Below are positions 44,560 through 55,742 of a DNA stretch of 64,000 nucleotides, one piece after another. The notes below the pieces were generated by a model. The model did not search any database. It had not been told where the DNA came from and was given only the letters and a program-made list of their open reading frames with translations. Position 1 is the first letter of the stretch. Every line of letters starts with the position of its first letter. Source of the stretch: Apolygus lucorum (Eukaryota; Arthropoda; Insecta; Hemiptera; Miridae); contig CM019176.2 of NCBI GenBank assembly GCA_009739505.2, positions 53,474,924 to 53,538,923 of the forward strand, in the 5' to 3' direction. Made by a program: the position numbers and the translations under genes.

Positions 44560-46340
44560 CTTATAATTTCCTAATGTAGAATTAACAAAAATAAGTATCT
44601 ACACAAAATCAGACCGAAGACGGAAGCCTAACAATTAAATTAAATATGGAGAATATCAGGCACCATAAATTTATTGTTATTATAAATTTATTAAAATAAT
44701 ATTAGATACAGTAATTATATTGTATTGCAAACTTGAGTACCAACTCCATCACCGTAACTAAGATTATCGTATATAGGTTACAATCATAGCTATTGTTACT
44801 GTTGATTGTTGTTCTATATTGATTAGAAGGTGAGCGATTGATCGAATGAACCTTTCAACTGTCCCCGCTTCAGCACCCATCGTTCAACCTTGAGTGTGGT
44901 CAGCCCACGCGCATTACTTCTTTTTCTCGCTACATTCTCATCCCTCCTACACCTTATTACCCCTCCCACCTATTTAGCACAAGTACTACTGATTAGAGTC
45001 TTCATTCGTACGCCAGTAAGGTGAGTGATTTACATAAACTTCATTTCCATCGTTTTGTCTACATTGACTAACCCTGTAAACCAGGGCTTCAATAATAAAG
45101 CTACAGTTTATTACGGTACAGTTTGTCCATTTATATATCTAAAACAATAAGTTTTGTAATGCATGCATTCCTGGGGACGTCTCAAAGGATTAGCATTGGG
45201 TCAATTTAAACCAGTATGTGAGCGACGAGACATTTTATTTACCTTCCTACTGCATAAAACTGTTTCACTCAAATCGCATTTAGTTAGTATTTTGAGTAAG
45301 AAATCGTGAACTCTGCACCCCCCCCCCCCCCTTATCCGTCATAACATTTCTAGGAGCATGCGAGCCTCGAATTTGGAAATAACACTAGATTACAAAATTT
45401 AGGGGTGGTCTGGCTGCCTCGTTCTTTCACCACTTTTCTTAAGGTATTTGGTGCGCTGAATCCGAATCTGACGTCAGTTTTTTTTGTTTATGTCGGATCT
45501 TCAAGATATAGCTAGTTTTTTCTAGTTAAGATTTTTCTAGTTCTCACTTTTCATTTTTTTAGTGAAACTCATCTTGCTCAAATCTCATCAAAAAGTAGGT
45601 ACTCAGACTTATAGGAAATTTCATGTAGAATCCGAATATGTACTTAGTTTTTAAGTAAAACTGTGTTAAACCCCCTATTTTTCCACAAAACGTATCAAAA
45701 AACACCGGTTCTCAACGTTTTTTCTTCGGGTTTTTCCTTACATTTTGCCACTTGAAAAAAAAAAAAATGAAGGCTAAAAAAATTTTCTCGGGCCTTTACT
45801 TTGTAGGAGGACACCCCAGAGGAGAATGAGACCAATCGCAGCCTCCTAAACCCATTAATATCGAAGGAATGAGCTTTTTCATGGCACTGAGATGAAAATT
45901 CACAAAAACCGTTAGTTAATTTTTCGAGATAAGTATGTGCGTTCCTGAATCTGTTTTCCTCAAATGGATTTTCCTTTCTTCTACATTTTTTATGCTTGTC
46001 ACCTATTAAGAGCAAGATCGAAAATAGGTACTCAAAGGGGGAGTAAATCATGATTGGGAAACTCTTGTTTTGTTAAGTGATTTTAATTCAGTTTTACAAA
46101 CGAAACACAATAAACTGCAGAAAAGTTAACGGTGTGAATCTGTTTCATGAAGGCTCAGATGAATCAATAGTTGGTAAAATGTTTGGTTATTCCTCCACCT
46201 CAGAGGTTTCATCGCCGGAATCTATGTAGAGTAAACTTCGCCGCCTGAGGTAAATCTCTTTTCAAGGTCCAACAATAGTCCGCCATCATGTGAACTTCCC
46301 AATACCCTTTGTACCGTTCTTCCATGGTTTTATATCTTGG
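44560..46340. other. Intergenic, nothing firm
   Basis: AT-rich, with a C-run near 45319. The minus-strand frame at 45695-46051 looks like a remnant of a mobile-element protein, but I cannot name it. Confidence 0.35.
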
Positions 46341-46347
46341 TGGAGCA

Positions 46348-46707
46348 TGCGAATTCTGGTTCACACACAACCCCTCCCCCCAGTCTGGCACCAAAGCGGT
46401 AATAAGTCGTAACTTTGAACTTTCATCTGTTAATTCTGCATTTTTGTTTCCTTTCCTACTACACAAAATATTTCACTAAATGTACATAATTTGGATAGCC
46501 TTTTAAGCAAGAAACACTGGTCTCTCTCTCTCTCTCCCCCACCCTTATCAACTACCTATAAGATTTCTAGCGGCATGGGAGCCTCGAATCTGAAGAGCAT
46601 TTTAAAATCCACGATCTACGATACCCAACGTGCGAATTCTGGTTCACCCAGTCTGGCACCAAAGCTGTAATAAGTCGTAACTTTGAACTTTCATCTGTTA
46701 ATTTTGG
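46348..46707. repeat. Direct repeats of ~80 bp
   Basis: GCGAATTCTGGTTCAC, CAGTCTGGCACCAAAGC and GTAATAAGTCGTAACTTTG occur in order at about 46348-46436 and 46632-46707. The first copy has an extra 20 or so bases in the middle. Confidence 0.65.
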
Positions 46708-46865
46708 TAGGCAGTCCGTAGTAGTTCACATCCGTATTCAAGATGTAACTCCCAAAACCAACGAGATATGAGGTTTCTGGTGTTCTGGCACCACTAATTT
46801 GTTCCATGGTGGCACAAAGAATAACTAACTTAACTTCACAAAGAAAATATAGAAGTTACTGGAAA

Positions 46866-47290
46866 ATTCACGTTTGCGCATGCGCAGTGGCTACTATCAT
46901 TTTTTTTTAATAAGCATTTATTCTTTTATAATTTCATCATTACACAATATACATTTCATATTCCAAATGCAACAGTTCCCTTTAAGAAAAATCTTGTGCT
47001 GGGAACTGGAGCGTTTCACCCTAGTTACAATTTCCTCAACCTGGTAATTAGCAATGTTAATATAATACAGTTTCCAGATAGTGTATACAAATGTTCATAA
47101 TTTCAGTTTAGAATAGATACAGTAATCATAGTAACATAATTTTTATTCATTTTTTATTTGTTAAACACTGTAGGCTAACAACAATAGCCTACAGGAGCGG
47201 GAGGATGATTTTCGTTGGGGACCATTTACACGCCAACCCGTACAATCCCTGAAAATTTCATCGCAATCGGGCTATAACTTCGTATAGTAC
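46866..47290. repeat. Dispersed GGTCCCCTATGA family, broken copy
   Basis: It carries CACGTTTGCGCATGCGCAGT at one side and GGGGACCATTTACACGCCAA on the other, separated by unrelated AT-rich sequence. This suggests one copy split by a later insertion. Confidence 0.55.
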
Positions 47291-47967
47291 AACCAAGTCG
47301 TTGCTACCGAACTTAATCTTGATCATTCGTGTACATAGAAAAATCGTTCACCATTCGTTGGAAAGCCCTAAATTACTATATACTGCCAAAAACCACTGTA
47401 ATATTGGAAGAAACTGAGATACACTCCTGAGTTAGAAGAACTGGAAACAACAATCGCGGTAAGAGCCATCATAGATTTTGAGGGATTTATTTCGACGGAA
47501 GGAGTTATTTATGTTGTACGTTGGAACGTATTTTCGAAATGGAATACAAGGAACCTGAAACACGGGTGTAATATAACATAGGTAACCTAAGTAATATTAA
47601 TTTATACTTCCTTTTAAGGTGCTTGTGAGTCCTAATTTACGTATCATCATATTACAGCAAACAAATAAAACACGGCTAAAGCATGTTCCATGTTTCTTCA
47701 ATTTAGCCAAAGGCTCTAAGCAGTAAGCATCTGTAAAGGGGTACAGAGTTTTCCTTGCTCAACTCCCAAAGGTTCATCATTAAATATAATAAACCAAGAT
47801 GACAAAAATCATTCTAAAGGTTTTTGGTCTATTCTCAAGGTCATTCAAGCAGTCAAGCTCGCTCGTTCAATACTTAAGTTTAGATAATTAGAGTCTTTTC
47901 AGGACACGAAGTTTGTTCACGCTCCACATCATTTAATATTCATTAGAGAGAGCATTTTTTTTAAATG

Positions 47968-48285
47968 AAATCTACGTGATTCATGGTCATGATGTAGGAC
48001 AGGATGGTCTTGCGCTAATGATGATGACCTTGAGGGGGCCCTCTCAGCGGTAAGATAATGGNNNNNNNNNNNNNNNNNNNNNNNNNNNNNNNNNNNNNNN
48101 NNNNNNNNNNNNNNNNNNNNNNNNNNNNNNNNNNNNNNNNNNNNNNNNNNNNNNNNNNNNNAGATAATGGGTGCGTCCTGTTCTGTGGTCTCAGTGTTCT
48201 GACAAACATCCTCCAACCAGCGCTTCGCCGCATACCTCAATAATTCACCAACAGGGTGAGTCTCATTTACTAAGTACTTGTACCT
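47968..48285 (+). repeat. Second copy of the 44310 segment, containing the gap
   Basis: Same order of shared words as 44310-44545, with 100 unknown bases inside. Confidence 0.6.
48062..48161. other. Assembly gap of 100 N
   Basis: Exactly 100 unknown bases. AGATAATGG occurs immediately before and immediately after, so the two contig ends may overlap and the true gap may be zero or negative. The round size is a convention, not a measurement. Confidence 0.95.
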
Positions 48286-48449
48286 ACTTTACTACCTCCA
48301 ATCTACTATCTTTAGGTACTGATTACATTCTCTAAACGTAGAATTAATGTTGTACAAGTTTGCACAAAGAATAAGTTTGCACACGGAGTCTAACAATTTG
48401 ATAAATTCATAGATAGCATTTTTGATTAGTCTTAGAAACAAATCTTAAA

Positions 48450-48670
48450 ACGTCTGCCAAGTGGGTGTGGCACATAGCTTCCTCGAATCCATAACCCGAT
48501 TATATAGATAATCCGATGCATAGGTAGTAGTTACACTACCCTCATAGGGGACCATTTACACGCTAATATGAACAATCCTAGAAAATTTCATCAAATTCGG
48601 ATGAGAAATGTAAATGTTATGGCTGTTACAAGGATTTTACGTGTGCGCATGCGCAGAGGCTTCTGTAAAT
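48450..48670. repeat. Dispersed GGTCCCCTATGA family copy
   Basis: It contains TCATAGGGGACCATTTACAC, AATTTCATCAAATTCGG and GTGTGCGCATGCGCAGAGG, in the same order as at 62.4-63.7 kb. Confidence 0.6.
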
Positions 48671-49166
48671 TTGAGAAGGGGCTGCGTTTTACTGTAAACA
48701 GGCTCTCAAGGAGTGTGAAAAATGATATGTAATTTTGTTAGATGGATAGTATTTAATATTCAGTTGCAATAATAAATCACGTTAAAAAAAGATAGTAAAA
48801 CTGAGTTTTTTTGTGCTGTATTTTTGAAAGGTGACTAGGTTTGGTTTGGTGTCAATCTTTTTCGAATGAATGAAGAAAACTGTTACATATTTCAACCTAA
48901 TATCGGTGTTCAGTTTTTGAGTTAGAATCTGGAATCACAAATCGCTCAAGACGGCCGCTGCTTGAGATGTTCGTGTTGACCTAAAGGAGAGATACGCACG
49001 CGCAATACCGCCTTGATAGTCCGAATGACACTCTACTCACACTTGAGTAGTACTTGTCTCCAGTACTCAGTGGAGCGCGTTGACACTCCGTGGCGCCTGG
49101 AGCCTGACCTAGTAGCAGGAGCTGGAGCCCGATCTTTTAGCTTCTGGAGGCCGACCTGATAGCGAC

Positions 49167-49244
49167 TGGAGCTATTAGTAATATAGCTATAAGTAAAGTA
49201 AACTGCTGGAGCTATTAGTAATAGCTATAAGTAAAGTAAACTGC
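49167..49244 (+). repeat. Two tandem ~39-bp units
   Basis: TGGAGCTATTAGTAATAGCT followed by ATAAGTAAAGTAAACTGC occurs twice head to tail; the first copy has two extra bases. Confidence 0.75.
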
Positions 49245-49422
49245 TGGTTAATGTACACAAATTTAGAATGTACGGCATTTTATAATACATTTTTGTGCTC
49301 TAGGTTGGAGAATGGAAAGTCATTGCCCGAGTTTCCCCCTAGAATGCCGACTATAAGGGCGGATATCTGTCTCCCCAGCATAGGAATTTGGAGAAAAACC
49401 AAGGTGCCTCCCGTAGACAGGG

Positions 49423-49611
49423 TTGAACCCGAGAACGAAGGGGGCGAATCGCACTAACGATGCCACCAGAAGGAATGTCACTGCTGGAAGGCAACGTACT
49501 AAAGTAAATTGTCCTGGCTGCGGAAAGGGATTTATTTCATTGAATGACCACCTTTCTCGAGCATCCAGCCCTTGTGCCGCTCTTCGGGTACAGAATAAGA
49601 TAAATTCATTA
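49423..49611 (+). pseudogene. Retroelement N-terminal zinc-finger piece
   Basis: The frame contains CPGCGKGFISLNDHLSRA followed by a further Cys, a C-x2-C-x9-H-x7-C finger that serves DNA or RNA contact in R2-type proteins. The frame is cut at 49611 by the 403-bp MITE and is in register with the sequence that resumes at 50018 if one TTA is counted. Confidence 0.7.
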
Positions 49612-50014
49612 AGGGCCCCATTCACGTGTATGCCTGGAGTCGCCGCCGTGGCCCTAGCCGCCGTCAAAGGGGAAAACTACCCGTGAATGGTTAACAAAAT
49701 CTTGAGGTCTGGCGGTCGTCCGCCGCTCGGCAGGTAATCGAACATGCTCGAAAATTGCGGCCAGGTTAATCCTCGGCAGCCCTGTGAATGGTTGAAGTGA
49801 GGCCGACGCCCGGTCGCACTCCCACCAGTACAGCATGTAGCCCTACCGTTTTCCTTACTTCTAGTCATCTGAGCAAGCGGTGGTTGGTAGCAGGTCCGCC
49901 ATTCGGCTGAATCAGGAGGTTTTGGCAGCCAGGTGAATGGACTACTGCTGTGGCTTCGGGGAGTACCTGGAGGGACGCGGCGGCGACTCCGGACATACAC
50001 GTGAATGGGGCCCT
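49612..50014. mobile_element. 403-bp PIF/Harbinger-like MITE
   Basis: Perfect 21-bp inverted ends beginning AGGGCCCCATTCACGTG, flanked by TTA on both sides (49609-49611 and 50015-50017). A 3-bp TTA/TAA target is the rule for PIF/Harbinger. The word GTGAATGG or its complement recurs at least five times inside (near 49618, 49683, 49785, 49933, 50001), like a subterminal binding array. No transposase. Confidence 0.85.
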
Positions 50015-50573
50015 TTACCTGTTTCCAGTCAGAGTCAGTCCTCCTCATCGACATTGTCTCCATTAAATGGAAACGATGGGCCCCACGTTCCTGGCATAGG
50101 TATATATATATGGTTCCTAGATACGTTTCACCCTCTACCTCCAACAATGATTCTGTACTGAAAAAACGTATAACAACTGCTGCTGAGTTTACGGAGGAAC
50201 TAAAGAGGTTCATTGACTTCCCCCAAGCGAAGATCATAAACGTCACTTTGAGACTGTGATGACACATTTCACAACATTTCTCTTTGATGTGAAGAGTCAG
50301 CTTCCTGGTCCGATACATCCAGCCGTTGCATATTTTCGAAAACGAAAAGAAGGCAAAGCATCAGCAGTAGGATGTCAGTACAGCTGTATTACAAATCCAC
50401 AAAGGTCTTCGAAACACCACAAGAAAAGGCGTAAGTACGACTTGGCACAATGGTAGTATGCTAACCAACGTTGTAAGGCAGCAAGGTCGGTCCTCGAAGC
50501 AAAGAAACCTGTGAAATTTAAATTAGACACTCCTATGGTTGAGGAACACCACCTCTCCCGGGACGCTTAATAA

Positions 50574-51918
50574 TTGGGTACAGCCACAGAAGAGGACGGT
50601 TTTAAACTGACGATCGAGGAAATCAATCAAGCTATAAAGAAAATATCGATTGACACATCACCGGGCCCGGATGGCATAGTTCTTAGAACGATACGTAGGG
50701 TGAGGTGTTCAGAGGCGATACCAGTCATCAGAATGATAATGTTGGCATGGAATTACGTCCCCAGGCAATTACTAACTGGTCGAACAGTTTTGATTTATAA
50801 ACAGAAAGGTGAAGAGCAGAACATTGACAACTGGCGGCTCATAACTATTTTCAGCCAGTAAGGAGGATTATAGAAAGATGTCTTAACCAGGCTCAGGGGC
50901 TCGGTCAATTCAACTCTGTCAGGGGCTTCATCAAGGGAATGGCTGGAACGCACATCAACGCATCAATGGTTGATGGCTGCCTACGAATTTCTCGCGTAAA
51001 AAAGAAGGATTGCTGTATAGTAATGATTGATCTCGCCCGGGCATTCGATATGGTCGGCCGAAACCATATTATTCACACTCTAAAGTCTCTTCCATTACCA
51101 GAGAACCTCTGCAATCTAGTAATTTCACTAACAACTGGCAATTGAACGAAGGTGGTGATCAATAAACAGTCATCTGGCTTCCTCTCTCTCCAACCATCTT
51201 CAATCTCTGTCAGGACTTTGCCCTAAAGCTCTTGTCGGATCCGAGTCTTGCTGGGAAGTACGGATTTGAGGTGTAGCCGGGATTGGAGAAGATTGTGGCT
51301 TTGGCTTTTGCGGATGATACTGCGATGATAGTGCTACTTGTCTGGTGTAACTTCTCCGAACTACCTCCAGGTAGGAATGACTATCAATTCATCAAAGTCT
51401 GTAGCAAACAACATACGGGAAAGGAGACTTAGCAGGGAATGCCTTACACTATCGGATGGTTCGTCTATTAGATCAGTGACTGCTGACGAGAGGATACGCT
51501 ATCTCGGTGTCAACTTTGCTAATGGTATAGTGTTCGACAAGCGAAAATTCCTCGCGAAACTTGAGAGCGACTACAGGAACTTGGTTGCATCACCATTGCT
51601 AAGGGGAGATCAAAAATTAAATATTCTCGACCCGTATATTTTTCCCAAGTTGATATATCCTCTCCAGACGACCCCTGTGGATCTCCTCCAGTGATTTCTT
51701 GGCCGCAGTCGACTCAATCATACGTCAGGGTGCAAGAGAAATCACGGGGCTGCCTGCGGATTAACTACTACTACATTTACTACTCTCGGCGAAATGTGAG
51801 GAGTTTGTGTCTCGAGTATCCTGGGAGGCATTTCTACAACACATCAACATCTGCCAATCTCTTGCAATGACCAGCGATCCCCATTTCCGTGCCGAAAGAG
51901 ACTGCCAACAAGAAATCA
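50574..51918 (+). pseudogene. Reverse transcriptase pieces of the retroelement
   Basis: At least three frames carry successive RT blocks. SPGPDGI and an INNWR-like NIDNWRLIT come in 50574-50861; CIVMIDLARAFDMV in 50939-51145; the catalytic FADDTAM near 51307; and the thumb with IRYLGVNF in 51338-51694. The last stretch (51807-51918) runs into the TIR of the inserted element. Frameshifts or stops occur near 50860, 51145 and 51700. Confidence 0.85.
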
Positions 51919-54026
51919 GAGAGTTTTTGCTTCACACGGTCGCACCGTGGGAGGCACCGTCCGTGGAAATAACGAGGTCCGATGATGACCGGAAAGGTAC
52001 GAAGTTTCCCGAAGTTGTCGCGGGGCCGCGCGTTTGTGAAGCCCGCCCGTTTGAAGCGCTCTTCACACGGTCGCCTCCCGCGGTCGGGTTCCTGCCACCG
52101 CAAGATGCAACCTTTAGGTAGGTTACACACTGATAACAGTTATTACATGCTTTGGTTTTGCGAATCGCAAGATTTCTTTTACTTTCTTCTTCAATTCTTG
52201 CCAAAATATACTTTAAAAATGAGTACCTACCTCACATTGAAACTACTTTAGGTTATTACAGAGCACTGCAGTGGAACTTCAATAGAGGTTTATTTAACTC
52301 TACAAAAATATATGTATAGTTCCCCCATGCAAAAAGTTATTTTAATATGATAAACATTGCCTAACACATGTTGAATTTTGAGGTCCGAACATAATCACGA
52401 ATGATGTTGGTAGTTCACTTGATCATAATTTCATTTGATATTTCACTTGATTAATAGTGAAAGAAAACTGATCTAAAAATGTGTTCAGGCAATAACACAT
52501 TTAAAACTCATTCTAACCCCTGTGCATTTTAAAAAATATAATAACTTTCCCGAGTTTATTGTCATTTATTATATTTCAAAATATAAGTATTTATTAATTA
52601 GGTGTAATACCATACGTGAATTCAGAAAATTTTGGGACTTAGAGAAAAACTTATAACAAAAGATAGGCCTAAAATATCATAATTTTTAGTCATATGCTAT
52701 TTCTAAAATGCCAATTGTGTTCATGAGTTTATAAGAAGTTTGCCAACAATTTAATTATAATTGCAATTTGATAGTAAAACTATGCATCAAACTGCATATA
52801 CAAGGTGTTTCACGAAAAGGTTGCACCCCCCTCCATTTCCCCAAAATACAGCGTACAAAATTGGGACCAACGCTATTCTTCATGGTTTTTTGTGAGGAAT
52901 TCAGGAAAAATACTTTCGCGCAAAATAGAAAAATACCAGTCAAATTTAAAAACGGACGACACCCTGTGATTCAGAGTCAAAAAATTATGGAAAAACATGT
53001 GCCACAGTTAGGGTCCTCCAAAACCTAATTTTTTGTACAATTGTGGAGTTGCGCAACTTAGAGCGTTCAAAAAGTCAGGTTGCGCGCAATAAAAAATTTG
53101 GTTCGGGTATGAATTTGTCATGAAATTTGACGAATTTGTGATAAAGGGGGGGGGGGGGGTCCATTTGAATAAATGAAGTTGGTGTCAATTGCGCACCTGC
53201 ATGCAAGTATTTTGCGCGAAAGTATTTTTCCTGGATTCCTTACAAAAAACCACGAACAATGGCGATGGTCCCAATTTATTACGCTGAATTTTGGGGAAAT
53301 GAAGGGGGGTGCAACCTTTTCGTGAAACACCCTGTTTACCACTTCACCTACCAATAATACTCAGAATATTGTTTGGTCGGATAAAAAATTGAAACAGGAT
53401 TATATAAAAACCTATAAAAATAGAATTTTGAGAATTTGTGAGGGTGAGGTTATGAGTAAGGTATCGCTTTCTTTTAGAAGAATGATGAATTTAGGATTGC
53501 GAACAATTGAAGGTTGAGTGTGAATAGTCGTTTAGAATTCCTCAGAATGGAACCAACTGAGTTGGTTCATCACTCAGATTTGGTAACAGCGTTTTCCAAA
53601 ATCTCAGACAGAAACCAGCCACATATAATTTGAATTTTAGGCTTTCTACAACAGATATTGCATTTTCTCAAAGTAGGAAATGAGGCAGAATTAATTTAAA
53701 TTTGAGAGGAAAAGAAGGAAATTCCAATAAAGTTATCACCTGATTTACAAACTTGAAATAACTTTGATGCTTGATCACTCAAAACTAGGTTTTTGTAGTT
53801 AGTTCCATTCTGTACCTTCCACTTCAGCAAGAACGAAAATGGTGGCCAACTTCTCAGTCAAGGTCTCTTGGTGTCAGGTTATGATAACAGAATCCACGGA
53901 GCGCCCCGTTTCCTTGGTAACAGTCACGGTCCCGTGGTAAAAAGGAGTGGGGAGGTTAGCATCAACTCTAGTTTTCCGTAGCTTCACGTTCACGGGAGCA
54001 CGCCACCGTGTGAAGCAAAAACTCTC
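51919..54026. mobile_element. 2,108-bp TIR element inside the retroelement
   Basis: Perfect 22-bp inverted ends beginning GAGAGTTTTTGCTTCAC, TA on the right and CA on the left (a likely mutated TA). Counting out 51919-54028 joins the retroelement frame in register. It has the same terminal 12-mer as the 174-bp MITE at 31499-31672. No transposase was seen; most of the interior is AT-rich, and it holds a further fold-back at 52801-53334. Confidence 0.8.
52801..53334. mobile_element. 534-bp fold-back element nested one level deeper
   Basis: Arms of about 135 bp at both ends pair in inverse orientation. Tips are CAAGGTGTTTCACGAAAAGG and its complement ending CACCCTG; inner words include CATTTCCCCAAAAT and TTCGCGCAAAAT. 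TA precedes the left tip. The tip CARGGTG is shared with the elements at 7279 and 16951. A G-run lies near 53147. Confidence 0.85.
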
Positions 54027-54028
54027 TA

Positions 54029-54825
54029 TTATAGCCTGCAAAACACGCCTCGGGGCCAGTGGAGACACTGCAAGAGCCATCCGCAGCAATCTGCGTTCTA
54101 GCGAGTTTGAGAGATGGACAACTATGCCTCAAAGAGGGATTGGTGTTCATTAGTTCAAGGCTTACAGAGCTGGTAACAGTTGGGTGTCGAACAGGGCTTG
54201 ACAAGTAGTGAATGGACCAACGGGATCAAGCTATCCATGAACTCAATGGCCAACCGGGCGACAGGTGGTCAGTCAGGGAAAACGGCTCTGCAGGAATCCT
54301 TCCTGTGGGGAGAAAAATCTAATCGAAACCATTGCTCACATCGGCGGAATCTGTCCGCAAGCCCTTCGTAATTCAGCTCATCATAAGATTCGTACTGCTG
54401 TCGCTGACTTGTTTCGTCAAAAGGGTTGGGAGGTCCATGAAGAGGTTCATTCTGAAGCGTTGGCTGAAGACGGTGCCCGTCAAAACAGAAGGGATATTGT
54501 CGCCATTGATCGTAGTCGGGGTAGAGCTCTCGTTTTGGACCCCACCCTTCGTTGGGAAACAAATGATACCAACCAGGACTCCGCTATCAATCAGGAAAAA
54601 ACGTTGATCTACCTGCCGACCATCCCATTTTTCCGAAAAAAATACCACGTTGATAACTGGGAGGTTTTCGGGCTGCGGTTTGGAGTGCGTGGGACTGCTT
54701 CCCCATTTTTATGTAAATTTTTCACGGATTTCATGTTTAAAAAGGCCGATTTCTCCGATCTATGTTCGACAATCCTCAGAGACGCACTCCACATAGTTAA
54801 CCGACACTTGTTTACGCATGATTAA
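54029..54825 (+). pseudogene. Retroelement zinc knuckle and restriction-like endonuclease
   Basis: The frame first continues the thumb (FERWTTMPQRG), then shifts near 54150 and 54270. It then runs open from 54265 with a knuckle (CRNPSCG ... ETIAHIGGIC) and the endonuclease core RRDIVAID with a second Asp in LVLDPTLRWE. It ends at a TAA at 54823-54825. The LDPT pattern sets it apart from the R2-like copy at 25460-26716, so these are two different families. Confidence 0.8.
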
Positions 54826-55019
54826 ATAATCTATTTTTGTAATTACTTGTTTTTTGTTGTTGTTCTTATTATTGACCATTTCAAATTTGTTTCAAATAGT
54901 ATTATTATTTTTTGAAATATTTTATTATAATCCTAATTGTTATGAGTGTTATCATGCTGTGTCGTATGGCAGCCCGATCTAAGGGCAGCTCGCCAATTTT
55001 AATAAAGTGGTTGTTCTCT

Positions 55020-55600
55020 CTCTACTAATTAAGTTTAATATGTGAATTTGGGCCAACTGGGGAACCCACTTAATTTAACTAGCAGTAAATTTTAAAATAG
55101 GTTGATTTAAAAAACAAGCGATATCTTTGTTCAAGTTCATCGTCGTTAAATTTGTCAAATGTTTTCCTGATTTATTCATCCCTAAATATTTAACTCTTTG
55201 TTGACAGAGCTACAAACTTCTATACGATCTTAGAAATCACATGTATGAGCTAGCTGCAAAGCCTGCTAAAAGTAGGCAAAAACCAATCGCAGATATGTAA
55301 AAAAATTGTTTATGTCGCGGCCTAGAATCGAACCCAGGACCCCCACGTTCGGGCGACATACACGTACTGTTGGGGTTTTATGTATAAGATAGGTAGTTTA
55401 AAGATATGATCAAAGTGTCCAGTGCATCAAAAAGTGCAACTTATCTAAATGTCCAAATTTCTCTTCAAAGTATCGACCAATACGTACTGAAAGGGTGTAA
55501 TGGCGTCACTTATATTTGAAACTCTGAAAATTAAAAAAGTGTCAATAGTTTCATTAATTGTTCATGTAAGATGTTAATGTTTAGGTAACATTCAGTTCAA
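55020..55600. other. Region between retroelement and GST
   Basis: A minus-strand stretch near 55328-55372 has GGTTCGATTCT, a box B-like word, perhaps a worn SINE or tRNA relic. An acceptor-like TTCAG at 55590-55594 could end a 5' UTR intron of the GST gene. No TATA box was recognised. Confidence 0.35.
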
Positions 55601-55609
55601 CTTCCAAAC

Positions 55610-55742
55610 ATGCCCAAGACCAAGTTGACGTACTTCAATGGCAAAGCCTTGGGGGAGCCTATCAGGTATCTTCTGAGTTATCTCAACAGGGATTTTGAAG
55701 ACAACCGATTTGAACCTGAAGAATGGCCTGCAATAAAACCCA
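55610..55742 (+). CDS. GSTS1: GST exon 1 (residues 1-44)
   Basis: Start ATG to donor GTAAGTAT, phase 1 out. It carries Tyr8 and Trp39 of the thioredoxin-like domain. Confidence 0.95.

Larger units (their letters stand above)
49300..55010 (+). mobile_element. Decayed non-LTR retroelement with REL endonuclease, broken by two DNA elements
   Basis: In order on the plus strand: an N-terminal Cys/His finger (about 49500-49570), degraded coding, reverse transcriptase pieces (50574-51918), and after a 2.1 kb insertion a zinc knuckle plus restriction-like endonuclease (to 54825) and a 3' UTR ending AATAAAGTGG near 55005. The layout is that of R2/R4-type elements with one ORF. The host copy has frameshifts of its own, so it was dead or dying when the insertions came. 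It does not lie in rDNA. Confidence 0.85.

Noticed and set aside
46209..46466. 85-codon minus frame with MMADYCWTLKRDL
   Set aside because: It faintly recalls a mobile-element protein, but I cannot name the family and it has no supporting context, so it is not listed as a gene.
49677..50318. 213-codon minus frame
   Set aside because: It runs antisense across the Harbinger-like MITE and the retroelement; a shadow of palindromic and coding DNA.
55328..55372. Box B-like word on the minus strand
   Set aside because: The T stem has a mismatch and no box A or acceptor stem was found.
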